DNA of 64,000 nucleotides from Thalassobacillus sp043497085 (GTDB lineage Bacteria > Bacillota > Bacilli > Bacillales > Halobacillaceae): NCBI GenBank assembly GCA_043497085.1, contig JBIEKI010000003.1; one strand, written 5' to 3'. The notes under the pieces were generated by a model. It worked only from the letters and a program-made list of their open reading frames with translations, was not told where the DNA came from and did not search any database. The position numbers and the translations under genes were made by a program. Shown here piece by piece: positions 52,142 to 60,962 of this stretch; position 1 is the first letter of the stretch, and each line of letters starts with the position of its first letter.

Positions 52142-53821
52142 TTAGCTGGTTTTATAAACTCTTGTTTCATAGGGTTTTAGTGTGAAGTTCTGAAGTATGT
52201 TAGGTGCTTCATAATTGCTGATTAATAGCTCGCTATTTTGTACACCATTGAATTCTTCAGGGATATAAAAATCTACTTCATCTGCTGTGAAATTGTTGAT
52301 GACCAGGAGTCTTTCATCGTCCAGCTCACGGATATATGCAAAGATGTACTCATCCTCTTCCAATAAAGGACGGTAATCACCATATACGATAATGTCGTGT
52401 TGTTTGCGAAGAGTAATCAACTGCTTATAATAATGAAAGATGGAATCTTCGTTCTTCAAATTTGCTTCAGCATTAATCGTTTTATAATTTGGATTAACTG
52501 GAAGCCAAGGTTCTCCATCTGTAAAACCTGCGTGTTTACTGGTGTCCCACTGTACAGGAGTGCGGGCATTATCTCTTGACTTTACATGGATGGCCTTCAA
52601 CAATTCATCAGGATTTTCACCGGCTGCTACTCTCTCATGATACATGTTCAAGGTTTCAATATCCTGATAGTCTTCGATACTATCAAAATGAACATTCGTC
52701 ATCCCGAGCTCTTCCCCCTGGTAAATATACGGCGTACCTCTCATCATATGCAGAGCGGTGGCAAGCATTTTAGCTGAAATTTCGCGATAGGCTTCGGAGT
52801 CATTACCGAAACGGGATACGACTCTTGGCTGATCATGGTTGTTCCAGTAAAGACTATTCCAGGCTTCATCTGATAAGCGTGTCTGCCATTTTTTGAAAAT
52901 CTTTTTCAACTCCACTAAAGACCAGGGACGCGGATCCCATTTCCCGCCTGGACCTGCATCAAGGTCCATATGTTCAAAATGGAACACCATATTCAATTCT
53001 TCCCTGTCCTCCCGTGTATAGAGCTCCGCCTGTTCCGGAGTCACCCCTGGCATTTCACCGACAGTCATAATGTCGTATTCAGCCAATACTTCCCGGTTCA
53101 TTTCATACAAGTAGTCGTGGATTTTCGGTCCGTTCATGAAGTACTTGGCACCGGAGGCGTAAGTCTTCCCTTCCACTGCTTCTCCATCTGCATAGCTCGG
53201 ATCTTTGGAAATGAAATTGATCACATCCATGCGGAAACCGTCGATTCCTTTATCGAGCCACCATTTGATCATGCTGAACACCTCGGAACGGAGTTTTGGA
53301 TTCTCCCAGTTCAGGTCAGGCTGTTTCTTGGAAAACAAGTGCAGATAGTAATCATCTGTAGCTTCATTGTATTCCCAGGCAGAACCACTGAAAACCGATT
53401 CCCAATTATTCGGTTCCTTGCCGTTTTTACCGGGACGCCAAATATAGTAGTCACGATACGGATTATCCCTCGATTGCTTTGCTTCCATGAACCAGTGATG
53501 TTCGTCTGAAGTATGGTTGACGACCAGATCCATGATCAGCTTCATCCCACGGTTATGTATTTCGGCAAGCATCCGATCCCAATCTTCCATCGTGCCGAAT
53601 TCATCCATGATTTTTTGATAGTCGCTGATGTCATAGCCATTATCATCATTCGGAGATTCATAGACGGGAGACAGCCAAATGACATCGATTCCCAGTTCCT
53701 TTAAGTAGTCCAACTTTTCGATAATACCGGGAATATCACCAATTCCATCACCATTGCTGTCATTGAAGCTGCGGGGATAGATTTGATAAATGACACTCTC
53801 TTTCCACCAGGTCCGTTTCAT
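52142..53821 (-). CDS. malL: Oligo-1,6-glucosidase (GH13)
   Basis: A 559-residue cytoplasmic alpha-glucosidase. Region I is DLVVNHTSDEH, the nucleophile Asp lies in GFRMDVINF, the acid/base Glu in VGEMPG and the stabilising Asp in WNNHDQPR. QPDLNW is the region V typical of oligo-1,6-glucosidases, and Val right after the nucleophile (DV) is associated with alpha-1,6 specificity; alpha-1,4 enzymes usually have Ala or Thr. It would cleave isomaltose-type and perhaps sucrose-derived oligosaccharides. Start at 53821 after GGGAGGAA; the frame at 53866 is too long. Confidence 0.92.
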   Translation of the reverse strand: MKRTWWKESVIYQIYPRSFNDSNGDGIGDIPGIIEKLDYLKELGIDVIWLSPVYESPNDDNGYDISDYQKIMDEFGTMEDWDRMLAEIHNRGMKLIMDLVVNHTSDEHHWFMEAKQSRDNPYRDYYIWRPGKNGKEPNNWESVFSGSAWEYNEATDDYYLHLFSKKQPDLNWENPKLRSEVFSMIKWWLDKGIDGFRMDVINFISKDPSYADGEAVEGKTYASGAKYFMNGPKIHDYLYEMNREVLAEYDIMTVGEMPGVTPEQAELYTREDREELNMVFHFEHMDLDAGPGGKWDPRPWSLVELKKIFKKWQTRLSDEAWNSLYWNNHDQPRVVSRFGNDSEAYREISAKMLATALHMMRGTPYIYQGEELGMTNVHFDSIEDYQDIETLNMYHERVAAGENPDELLKAIHVKSRDNARTPVQWDTSKHAGFTDGEPWLPVNPNYKTINAEANLKNEDSIFHYYKQLITLRKQHDIIVYGDYRPLLEEDEYIFAYIRELDDERLLVINNFTADEVDFYIPEEFNGVQNSELLISNYEAPNILQNFTLKPYETRVYKTS

Positions 53822-53879
53822 AGCAGATTCCTCCCTCATAAGTTGCGCAAACGTTTTCCCGTTCATTTTAACATAAATA

Positions 53880-54180
53880 TAGCAACAAAAAATGAATAAG
53901 TTACCCTGGAAGATCTAGTATTTATGAAGTCGAACGAAACACTTGCCCCTGTGTTGATACATCGTATCAGCTATCAGACTGAATGATGAATTTAAAGCCT
54001 GCTTAGAAAAACTTTGAACAAATCAAGGAAAGATTGTCTGCTTTAAAGGGGATTACCTACCTGGTATCCCTCCAAGGCTATCCATCCAATAAATCACATA
54101 CAATTTTTAAAATACTTATCGAAAGACTATACCCAGGTATAATATTTTTTCTATATGTCCGGTGATAAAGTATAACTAAT
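53880..54180. other. Non-coding gap between malL and the DUF4870 gene
   Basis: About 300 bases without a supported gene. A perfect TATAAT at 54138-54143, with a poor -35 (CTTATC, 17-base spacer), may drive the gene at 54223. No repeat shared with the other gaps was seen. Confidence 0.5.
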
Positions 54181-54222
54181 GTGGATACGCCAAGGAAAAT
54201 GAAAAGGAAAGGTGGGAAAAGT

Positions 54223-54582
54223 ATGGAATCTCAAGACGTAAACCAGACCTCTGGTGCAGCGACAAGTCAAGATGTAGAAGATAATAAGTTGATGGCTATT
54301 CTTGCTTATTTTATTTTCTTTATTCCATTGCTTGCTGCAAAAGAATCTCCATTTGCCATGTTCCATGGCAATCAGGGATTGTTGTTATTCCTGTTAGCTG
54401 TGGCAATCAATACAGCAGGTACGATCATACCTGTCATTGGCTGGTTAGTAATTCTGCCTTTTGGAAATATCTTAGTTTTCGTTCTCTGGGTCATGGGTAT
54501 TATAAACGCATCTAAAGGGGAATTAAAGCGGCTTCCGATGATCGGAAAATACGATATCATCACAGTGCCCGAACAAAAATAA
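54223..54582 (+). CDS. DUF4870-like small membrane protein
   Basis: A 119-residue protein with an N-terminal polar stretch (ESQDVNQTSGAATSQDVED) and three membrane helices (about residues 24-42, 52-75, 80-105). The segment HGNQGLLLFLLAVAIN is the common HxxQ motif of the DUF4870 (Tic20-like) group. Function unknown. Start set at ATG 54223, after AAAGGTGGG; the longer frame begins with GTG at 54181. Confidence 0.85.
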   Translation: MESQDVNQTSGAATSQDVEDNKLMAILAYFIFFIPLLAAKESPFAMFHGNQGLLLFLLAVAINTAGTIIPVIGWLVILPFGNILVFVLWVMGIINASKGELKRLPMIGKYDIITVPEQK

Positions 54583-54611
54583 AGCGTGCTTGCTGCTACA
54601 ATCCCAACCAT

Positions 54612-54642
54612 CTGAGAAGAACAGGTCTCCCTGTTCTTCTTA
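54612..54642. terminator. Bidirectional terminator
   Basis: Stem AGAAGAACAG / CTGTTCTTCT between convergent genes. Confidence 0.82.
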
Positions 54643-56703
54643 TACATTTCGCGTTATTTCCATGATTCGCTTGATGAGTTGCGTACGATTTTTAACCTGA
54701 AATTTCTTCAATACACTGCTAACGTGCTTTTTGACAGTTATTTCTGTAATATAGAGTTCTTTTGCAATAGCTTTGTTCGAATACTCCTGGTGGATGAGAC
54801 GGAGAATTTCCTGCTCCCGAGGCGTCAGTCCCAGCCGCTTAATCTGTGCAACATCCAACGATTGTTCTTGAGAATACATCCGAACGACAAGCTGCTTCAA
54901 ATATTCAGCCAGCCTCGTCCCCCTGACATCCAAAATATATGTCGGTGAAGGCGCATTCGGACCATAATCATAATGAGTGGCCTTTGTGACTTTTTCAAAA
55001 CCAAATACTTGGATCAATTGTTGAAAAAAAGGAATCGGTGTAGAAGTGATGATTCTTCCTCCAGATAGCAACAAAGGAAATAAACTATATAGCAGATAAG
55101 AACGTGTTTCCGCATCATTTGTATCCAGACAATCGAGCATACGGATGAACCAGCCGGACCGTGTGTCCTCTGAAACTGCATATTCTTTTTCCTCATTAGT
55201 CGTCAAGCTGGTAAAATAAGCACGCGAGACTGGTTCCTTTTTCAGATGTGGAATTGTTCGACGGTTAATCGGCACGATAATCGAAACTCCTATCGTTTCA
55301 CCTGACTTACTCTTTACTAATCTGCATACGTCATTGCCCAATTTCCTCACATAATCCGCTCCAATCAGCTCGGATTCTTTCTGGTTATGCTCGAAAGACA
55401 CATAGTGCTTGTAGGTTTGTTTTGACTCACGATGATAATAATGGGCGATACTCTCCGAGAACTGCTTGCCTCGCCTTTCAAAATAATTTTCTACCTCCGG
55501 GAAATTGTGGTCCCCTACTGGTTCGATATAAACATCCGATGAAGCAGGAGCCTGAAAGAAAGCAGACTGAATCATCTCTTCATCCAGATGATAAAAGAAT
55601 TCGGCCATTTCTCTTTCCGCTTCTTCATTGGACTGAATACGATCCAAATAATAAAAAGCACTATTCATTTTTAACGTTTTATACCTGTCTGGCTTACGGT
55701 GCTTTAGATCGAAACAAATAGCAGAGCGCACCAGGTCATGTAGCGCCCAGCCACGCTTATTCCTTTTTACAAAGGAAAGCTGGTTAAGCTTTCCAAACAT
55801 CGAAAACTCAATTTTTTCTTTTGTTACATATGCCAAAACCTCCTGATCAAAATGCCGAAGGATTGCCGCTGCTTCCAATAGCTCTTGCAACTCCGGGTCA
55901 GCTACTTCGCTTAGCCAGCGCTGTACCAAATATGAAAAAAGCTCATTTCCTTCTTCCTGTTGGAGCATAGCACCGAGATCTTCGTCACGGTTGATCACAC
56001 TTAATGATAAAGTTAATGGATGCCCTCTGGTGAAATACCAATATTCACTAATGGCATCTTTACTGCTAATCCCCGCGTTATAAAGATATTGCTGCGTCTG
56101 TTCCTTATCAAAAGATGATATTTCCAGTTGTTTAATCAACCTGCGCCAGGAAGGGGATTCTATCCATGAACCAGTCAGCGGTTGACGGCCCGCCAGGACG
56201 ATCGACACGTTTTCGGGAAGCTGTCTTAGGACAAAGTCACGGAACCATCGGTCGAGATGGTTCATTTTTTCGTACGTATCAATTGCCAGAATTAGATGAT
56301 GAGTTTTTGCAGCTTGCTGTAATCGTTGAAAACAATCATTCATTGCGGGAGAAGAAGGGTGAACTTGATCAGCAGCTGACTGGGTAGCTGCTTCTAACAT
56401 CGTTATGATATGCCCGGCAAGCGTTGAAGGAGAATGGAGGAAATCTTCACTATCTAAATGCAAATAGATGGTTGCTTCCATTTGAAGGGCTATCCGATGG
56501 AATGCATGTAGCAAAAATGTTTTACCAACGCCTCCGGTTCCGTAAAGGTGAAGAATCTGTTTATTGCTGTCACTTCCACTAATAAAATTCTGGAATTCTT
56601 CCAGCTCTTGTTTTCTTCCAATAAAAATATCATTTTCACTCGTCATCAAATGCGTGTCTAAACCTTCCAAAGCCGTTCCTTTATCAGGTTCAGGAAAATA
56701 CAT
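54640..56703 (-). CDS. Large ATPase-LuxR transcription regulator (STAND/LAL-like)
   Basis: A 687-residue regulator. Residues about 28-290 form a P-loop NTPase: Walker A LYGTGGVGKTFLLHAF, Walker B LILAIDTYEKM, and a VSIVLAGRQPLTGS sensor segment. A winged helix-like region follows (to about 350). The middle (about 395-600) looks like an acetyltransferase-type fold (VSIIVPINRRTIP, FGFEKVTK near its end). Residues 620-687 are a LuxR HTH (LGLTPREQEILRLIHQEYSN, ITVKKHVSSVLKKF). In MalT-type proteins ATP and an inducer promote oligomerisation on DNA. Targets are unknown; malL is the nearest downstream same-strand gene, past a convergent gene. Confidence 0.88.
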   Translation of the reverse strand: MYFPEPDKGTALEGLDTHLMTSENDIFIGRKQELEEFQNFISGSDSNKQILHLYGTGGVGKTFLLHAFHRIALQMEATIYLHLDSEDFLHSPSTLAGHIITMLEAATQSAADQVHPSSPAMNDCFQRLQQAAKTHHLILAIDTYEKMNHLDRWFRDFVLRQLPENVSIVLAGRQPLTGSWIESPSWRRLIKQLEISSFDKEQTQQYLYNAGISSKDAISEYWYFTRGHPLTLSLSVINRDEDLGAMLQQEEGNELFSYLVQRWLSEVADPELQELLEAAAILRHFDQEVLAYVTKEKIEFSMFGKLNQLSFVKRNKRGWALHDLVRSAICFDLKHRKPDRYKTLKMNSAFYYLDRIQSNEEAEREMAEFFYHLDEEMIQSAFFQAPASSDVYIEPVGDHNFPEVENYFERRGKQFSESIAHYYHRESKQTYKHYVSFEHNQKESELIGADYVRKLGNDVCRLVKSKSGETIGVSIIVPINRRTIPHLKKEPVSRAYFTSLTTNEEKEYAVSEDTRSGWFIRMLDCLDTNDAETRSYLLYSLFPLLLSGGRIITSTPIPFFQQLIQVFGFEKVTKATHYDYGPNAPSPTYILDVRGTRLAEYLKQLVVRMYSQEQSLDVAQIKRLGLTPREQEILRLIHQEYSNKAIAKELYITEITVKKHVSSVLKKFQVKNRTQLIKRIMEITRNV

Positions 56704-56791
56704 GCCTCGCCCTCCTTATTTAAATGGCCGTTTCAGTAATATGCATCCAGCTTTTGAACTTTAGAATTGAATGTATGAGAGAGGTGTATGG

Positions 56792-56896
56792 ATGAAACAG
56801 TGGTTAAAACAAATATCTGCAAAACGCAGTCCTCCTAATAGTATATTAGTTATATTTTGCTTTATCGGTAAAAATTCCTGTTTTTTAGTAAAATAG
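56792..56896 (+). CDS. Possible 34-residue small protein
   Basis: ATG at 56792 preceded by AGAGGTG at about 5 bases; product is 34 residues with a basic start (KQWLKQISAKRS) and a hydrophobic middle (SILVIFCFIG), which could be a membrane peptide. It is divergent from the large regulator gene. No homologue recognised; could be chance. Confidence 0.25.
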   Translation: MKQWLKQISAKRSPPNSILVIFCFIGKNSCFLVK

Positions 56897-56917
56897 ATCT
56901 ATGAAACTGTTTTATCA

Positions 56918-56954
56918 TCAAAAAAAGCGTGGAGTGGTCTCCACGCTTTCTAAT
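56918..56954 (-). terminator. Terminator after scrK
   Basis: Stem AAAGCGTGGAG / CTCCACGCTTT with T-tract TTTTTTTGATG on the minus strand. Confidence 0.88.
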
Positions 56955-57820
56955 TATTTAGCTGCTAAAATTAAAGCTCCTTTTATGCCGGCTTCATTGG
57001 TCAAGCCAGGCGGCACAATATAGTTATCTACGCGATCTGGAGTCAATAACGGAGAGCTGACATAACCGTTCAGCATGTCCACTACGTTTTTTCTGATTAA
57101 ATCGAACAAATGGGATTGCTGCATTACGCCGCCCCCCATGATCACCCGTTCAGGTGACAAAATGTAAATGTAATTGACGATTGCCTGCGCTAAATAGTAG
57201 GATTCCATTTCCCTTACCAGTTCATTGTCTGTTAAATCTTTACCAGGTTTTCCCCAGCGCTGTTCAATGGCAGGACCTGCCGCCATTCCTTCCAGACAGT
57301 CGCCGTGATAAGGGCAGGTTCCTGCGAACGTATCTTCTTCATGACGCCGGATAGCAATATGCCCCATTTCCGGGTGGGATAATCCTTTCAGTGTTGTACC
57401 GTTCACGATGGCTCCGGCGCCAATGCCAGTACCGACCGTAATATAAAGGCAGGACCTCACATCCGTAGCATTTCCCCATAAGGATTCAGACAAAGCTGCC
57501 ACGTTGACGTCAGTATCCACAACTACCGGAACGCCTGTATGTTTATTGACTTCGTCTGCAAGCGGAAAATCGATCCACGCGGTCTTTGGTGTCTTTTGAA
57601 TTGTTCCATAGGTGCCTGTTCCTTCATTTAAATCAATCGGACCAAAGCTGCCGATGCCTATCCGTTCTATACCGGTATTTTTAAAAAACTCATAGACTTT
57701 GGGCATTGTTATTTCCGGCTTTTCTGTAGGAATCACGATTTTCTCATAAACGTCGCCATCTTCATTCCCGACTGCACAAACAAACTTCGTACCTCCTGCT
57801 TCAATTGCACCAAGCTTCAT
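56954..57820 (-). CDS. scrK: Fructokinase, ROK family
   Basis: A 288-residue sugar kinase. The ATP-binding N-terminus is GAIEAGGTKFVCAVG, the catalytic Asp lies in PVVVDTDVNVAA, and the ROK zinc site is CPYHGDCLEG preceded by HPEMGHIAI. It phosphorylates the fructose freed by ScrB. Last gene of the sucrose operon; 33 bases after scrB. Mannokinase activity is a known side function of this group. Confidence 0.94.
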   Translation of the reverse strand: MKLGAIEAGGTKFVCAVGNEDGDVYEKIVIPTEKPEITMPKVYEFFKNTGIERIGIGSFGPIDLNEGTGTYGTIQKTPKTAWIDFPLADEVNKHTGVPVVVDTDVNVAALSESLWGNATDVRSCLYITVGTGIGAGAIVNGTTLKGLSHPEMGHIAIRRHEEDTFAGTCPYHGDCLEGMAAGPAIEQRWGKPGKDLTDNELVREMESYYLAQAIVNYIYILSPERVIMGGGVMQQSHLFDLIRKNVVDMLNGYVSSPLLTPDRVDNYIVPPGLTNEAGIKGALILAAK

Positions 57821-57852
57821 AGATTTTCTTCCTTCCCTTATATCATTTTCAT

Positions 57853-59295
57853 CTAAACGTCCTGATGGATAGCGTTATTTCTCAGCTTCCATGCTGTCAG
57901 TTTCAAACGCTCTTTCCCTTTATGCACAACCTTCATCATGCGTTCATCAGGGTCAGCAAAAATGCGTGATGTGAATACTTCTTTTCCATCATTGACAAAG
58001 ATCTCAACGGAAGAATGGTCAATGAATACGTGCATTTGCTGTAACCCTTCCACTAAACGGCAACTGCGACTTTCTGTATTGCCATTCGCCAAACTGGAAC
58101 GTTCCATAGTAAAGTATCCTGTTTCTTTACTATACGATAATTTAAGATAATCGAACAGCTGCAATTCAAATTGGTTAAGCGAGCCATCTACATCCATTAC
58201 CAGTTCAGAAGTACGGGGAAGCTCATACGATAAATCAACTCCTACTACTTCTTCAAACAGCTTTTCTTCCCGCAGCTGTTCTATTTCTTTTACCGGCAGT
58301 TGATACAACTTTCCATCTACAAGCTTCAGTTCTCTCGGAAGCGTCAGATTATGGATCCAATGATGCTGAATTGTCGGATGGTGTTTTTCGTTTTGATCAG
58401 GTACCCCCATCCATCCAACAAGTAAGCGTCTGCCTTTTTCATCAAGCATGGATTGCGGGGCATAAAATTCAAATCCTCGGTCTAATTCGGTGAAAATTCC
58501 ATGTTCCAGCTTCCCCTTTTCATAGTCCATCTCCCCGACGACATAACCGGTTTGATACTGATTATTGAAATCGATACCTTGCGCTTCCACTCCTTGAGGA
58601 GAAACAATCAATACATCTTTTCCATTCAAAGAAAAGGCATCCGGGCATTCCCACATATAACCGAGTCCTTCTACAGGGCCAGCCAGCTCGCCTTTATGAA
58701 TCCAGTTTTCCAAATCCTCAGACTCAAGAAATGCTACCGTTCCCTGATTTCCCAGAGTTTGTGCACCAACCACCATGTACCATTTGCCTTCATGCTTCCA
58801 GACTTTTGGATCACGGAAATGAGCGGTATACCCTTCAGGGAGCTCGAGTTTTACACCTTGTTTTATAAAGTCAATCCCATTTTCCGATTCTGCCAGGCAT
58901 TGATAAGGTTCTCGTTCACCATGTTCATTACGCACATTCCCTGTATAAAAAACTTTCAATTTATCATCATGCTCGATAGCACTGCCTGAATAGCAGCCAT
59001 TTTTATCAAACCAGTCACTCGGCGTCAATGCAATCGGTTCAAGCTCCCAATCGACCAGGTTTTCAGAGCTGTAATGCCCCCAGAACTTGGCTCCATGTCC
59101 GGTATGGAACGGCATCCATTGAAAAAACATATGGTACGTCCCTCGCCATTGGATCCATCCATTCGGATCATTCAGCAAGCCGACTGGCGGCATCATGTGA
59201 TAGCCCTGTCGGTAAGGATCCTTTTGTACAGTCTCTCTATATTTTTCCACAGCTTCATAAGCTTGTTTACGTAACTTTTCTTCAGTAGTAATCAT
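57853..59295 (-). CDS. scrB: Sucrose-6-phosphate hydrolase (GH32)
   Basis: A 480-residue invertase-type enzyme. Nucleophile Asp in GLLNDPNGW (residues about 39-47), stabiliser in FRDPKVW and acid/base Glu in MWECPDAF. A five-blade propeller is followed by a beta-sandwich. It splits sucrose-6-phosphate from the PTS into glucose-6-phosphate and fructose. A hairpin between scrA and scrB may reduce its expression relative to the transporter. Confidence 0.95.
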   Translation of the reverse strand: MITTEEKLRKQAYEAVEKYRETVQKDPYRQGYHMMPPVGLLNDPNGWIQWRGTYHMFFQWMPFHTGHGAKFWGHYSSENLVDWELEPIALTPSDWFDKNGCYSGSAIEHDDKLKVFYTGNVRNEHGEREPYQCLAESENGIDFIKQGVKLELPEGYTAHFRDPKVWKHEGKWYMVVGAQTLGNQGTVAFLESEDLENWIHKGELAGPVEGLGYMWECPDAFSLNGKDVLIVSPQGVEAQGIDFNNQYQTGYVVGEMDYEKGKLEHGIFTELDRGFEFYAPQSMLDEKGRRLLVGWMGVPDQNEKHHPTIQHHWIHNLTLPRELKLVDGKLYQLPVKEIEQLREEKLFEEVVGVDLSYELPRTSELVMDVDGSLNQFELQLFDYLKLSYSKETGYFTMERSSLANGNTESRSCRLVEGLQQMHVFIDHSSVEIFVNDGKEVFTSRIFADPDERMMKVVHKGKERLKLTAWKLRNNAIHQDV

Positions 59296-59326
59296 GGCTG
59301 CACTCTCCTAACCTTCCAATATCAAA

Positions 59327-59367
59327 ACGGAAGAAGACCCAGTACAGGATGCCCAGGTCTTCTTATA
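59327..59367 (-). terminator. Intra-operon hairpin between scrA and scrB
   Basis: Stem AAGAAGACC / GGTCTTCTT with large loop and a short T-tract (CCGTTTTG). Probably a partial terminator or mRNA-stability hairpin. Confidence 0.6.
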
Positions 59368-59371
59368 CTCC

Positions 59372-60769
59372 TTATTTGTTATCTACCATTTTATCGTTGA
59401 AACCAAACAGGTAAGTCAATACAAAAGCAGTTCCGATGGCAACGAGGTTGACTATAATATAACCGAAAATCTGACCATTCAAGTACAATAGTGTACCAGG
59501 GATAACTGTAATTGCCATTCCTGTTGCTTTCAAGCCCATAATTGCTGCGAGGAAGCCGGAAACACCGCCGCCGATCAGTGCCATCACGAATGGCTTCATG
59601 TAGCGAAGATTGACACCGAAGATAGCTGGTTCCGTAATACCAAGGAATGCAGACAGAGCAGATGGATAACAAAGTGCTTTCAATTTCTTTGACTTCGTTT
59701 TGACACCGACAGCAAGTGCTGCGCCACCCTGGGCTGCAATCGCACCTGTGATAATCGGGTTGAATGGGTTGAAGCCGAGGCGTTCCAGCAATTGAATTTC
59801 CATAAAGTTAAAAATATGATGGACACCAGTAATGACAATGATCTGGTTGAAGAAACCAATCAGCAGACCACTAAGTCCGAATGGTAGTTCCAATAAGAAC
59901 ATGGTGCCAGAGAAAATCCAATTTTCTACCGAATGGAAAACCGGACCAATCGCAAACAATGCCGCTGCGATCATAATTAGTAATACTAAAAATGGCGTAA
60001 GAATCAAATCAAGTGCTTCTGGAATTCGCTTACGCAGCACCTTTTCAAGCTTTGCACCTAAGATACCGGCAATGAAAGCGGGTAATACAGAACCCTGATA
60101 TCCTACGACAGGAATAAAGCCTAAAAACGTAATTGGCGATGCATCACCGGATGCTACTTCCCAAGCATTCGGTAATGCCGGTGACACCAGCATCAGCCCA
60201 AGTACCAGACCGATGACCGGCGTTCCTCCGAATACCCGGAAGGTCGACCAGGCAACAAGTGCCGGTAAGAAGACAAATGCTGTATCCGTTAATACCTGGG
60301 TAAATAAAATGAAGTTTTCTGAAACACTATCCGGCGTAAGTCCGAACCATGAAAGAATTGCTTCCTGCATGACCAGACCCCGGAGCCCCATAAACAGCCC
60401 GGTAGCTACCAATACGGGAATAATCGGGACAAAAACATCACCAAAAGTACGAATGGCACGCTGGAATGCATTACCTTGTTTGGCTGTCTCTTCTTTCATT
60501 TCTGATTTGGATGTTCCATCGACATTATATTTAGTTATCTCTTCATAAATCCTGTTGACCGTACCCGTACCAAAGATGATCTGGTATTGACCAGAATTGT
60601 AAAAAGCACCCTTAACTTTTTCAATTTGTTCAACTGCGTCAACGTCCACTTTATCTTTATCATGGACCATGACTCGCAGCCGCGTCGCACAGTGAGCGAC
60701 AGACTGAATGTTTTCTTCGCCGCCGACAGCTTCAAGTACTTCTTTAGCAATTTGAGAATTACTAGCCAT
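59372..60769 (-). CDS. scrA: Sucrose-specific PTS enzyme IIBC
   Basis: A 465-residue PTS permease. The EIIB domain (residues 1-85) carries the phosphorylated Cys27 in VAHCATRLRV; the EIIC domain (about 105-460) has some ten membrane helices with conserved GITEPAIFGVNL. No IIA domain is present, so it must borrow one (usually the glucose IIA). It imports sucrose as sucrose-6-phosphate. AAGGAGG precedes the ATG. Three scr operators lie upstream. Confidence 0.95.
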   Translation of the reverse strand: MASNSQIAKEVLEAVGGEENIQSVAHCATRLRVMVHDKDKVDVDAVEQIEKVKGAFYNSGQYQIIFGTGTVNRIYEEITKYNVDGTSKSEMKEETAKQGNAFQRAIRTFGDVFVPIIPVLVATGLFMGLRGLVMQEAILSWFGLTPDSVSENFILFTQVLTDTAFVFLPALVAWSTFRVFGGTPVIGLVLGLMLVSPALPNAWEVASGDASPITFLGFIPVVGYQGSVLPAFIAGILGAKLEKVLRKRIPEALDLILTPFLVLLIMIAAALFAIGPVFHSVENWIFSGTMFLLELPFGLSGLLIGFFNQIIVITGVHHIFNFMEIQLLERLGFNPFNPIITGAIAAQGGAALAVGVKTKSKKLKALCYPSALSAFLGITEPAIFGVNLRYMKPFVMALIGGGVSGFLAAIMGLKATGMAITVIPGTLLYLNGQIFGYIIVNLVAIGTAFVLTYLFGFNDKMVDNK

Positions 60770-60797
60770 TGTTTAAATCCTCCTTGGAGTGATTAGT

Positions 60798-60815
60798 TGT
60801 GTAATCGATTACACA
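60798..60815. promoter_or_regulatory. scr operator O1
   Basis: Perfect 18-bp palindrome TGTGTAATCGATTACACA, of the LacI/GalR type with a central CG. It lies just before the scrA ribosome site, so bound ScrR would block transcription. Confidence 0.85.
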
Positions 60816-60852
60816 CCATGTAAAAAATATAAGCGTTAAAATGAATACAAAT

Positions 60853-60868
60853 AGGGAATCGATTCCAT
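60853..60868. promoter_or_regulatory. scr operator O2
   Basis: Palindrome GGGAATCGATTCCA sharing the AATCGATT core with O1. Confidence 0.8.
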
Positions 60869-60926
60869 ATTGCTTAAAAAAATAATGTAAGCGGTTAATT
60901 AATAGTTTAAAAAAAGAGAGAGGAAT

Positions 60927-60946
60927 GTGTGTAATCGATTCCATAT
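60927..60946. promoter_or_regulatory. scr operator O3
   Basis: GTGTAATCGATTCCAT: one half like O1, the other like O2. Close to the scrR stop codon. The three sites are 56 and 75 bases apart between centres, which would allow looping. Confidence 0.75.
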
Positions 60947-60962
60947 CCTTTGTTGGTTAGTA

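Noticed and set aside
52970..53509. 179-codon plus-strand frame opposite the glucosidase
   Set aside because: Antisense shadow of a GH13 gene with intact catalytic motifs.
53880..54180. Possible small gene upstream of the DUF4870 gene
   Set aside because: Only frames of a few codons; no ribosome site found.
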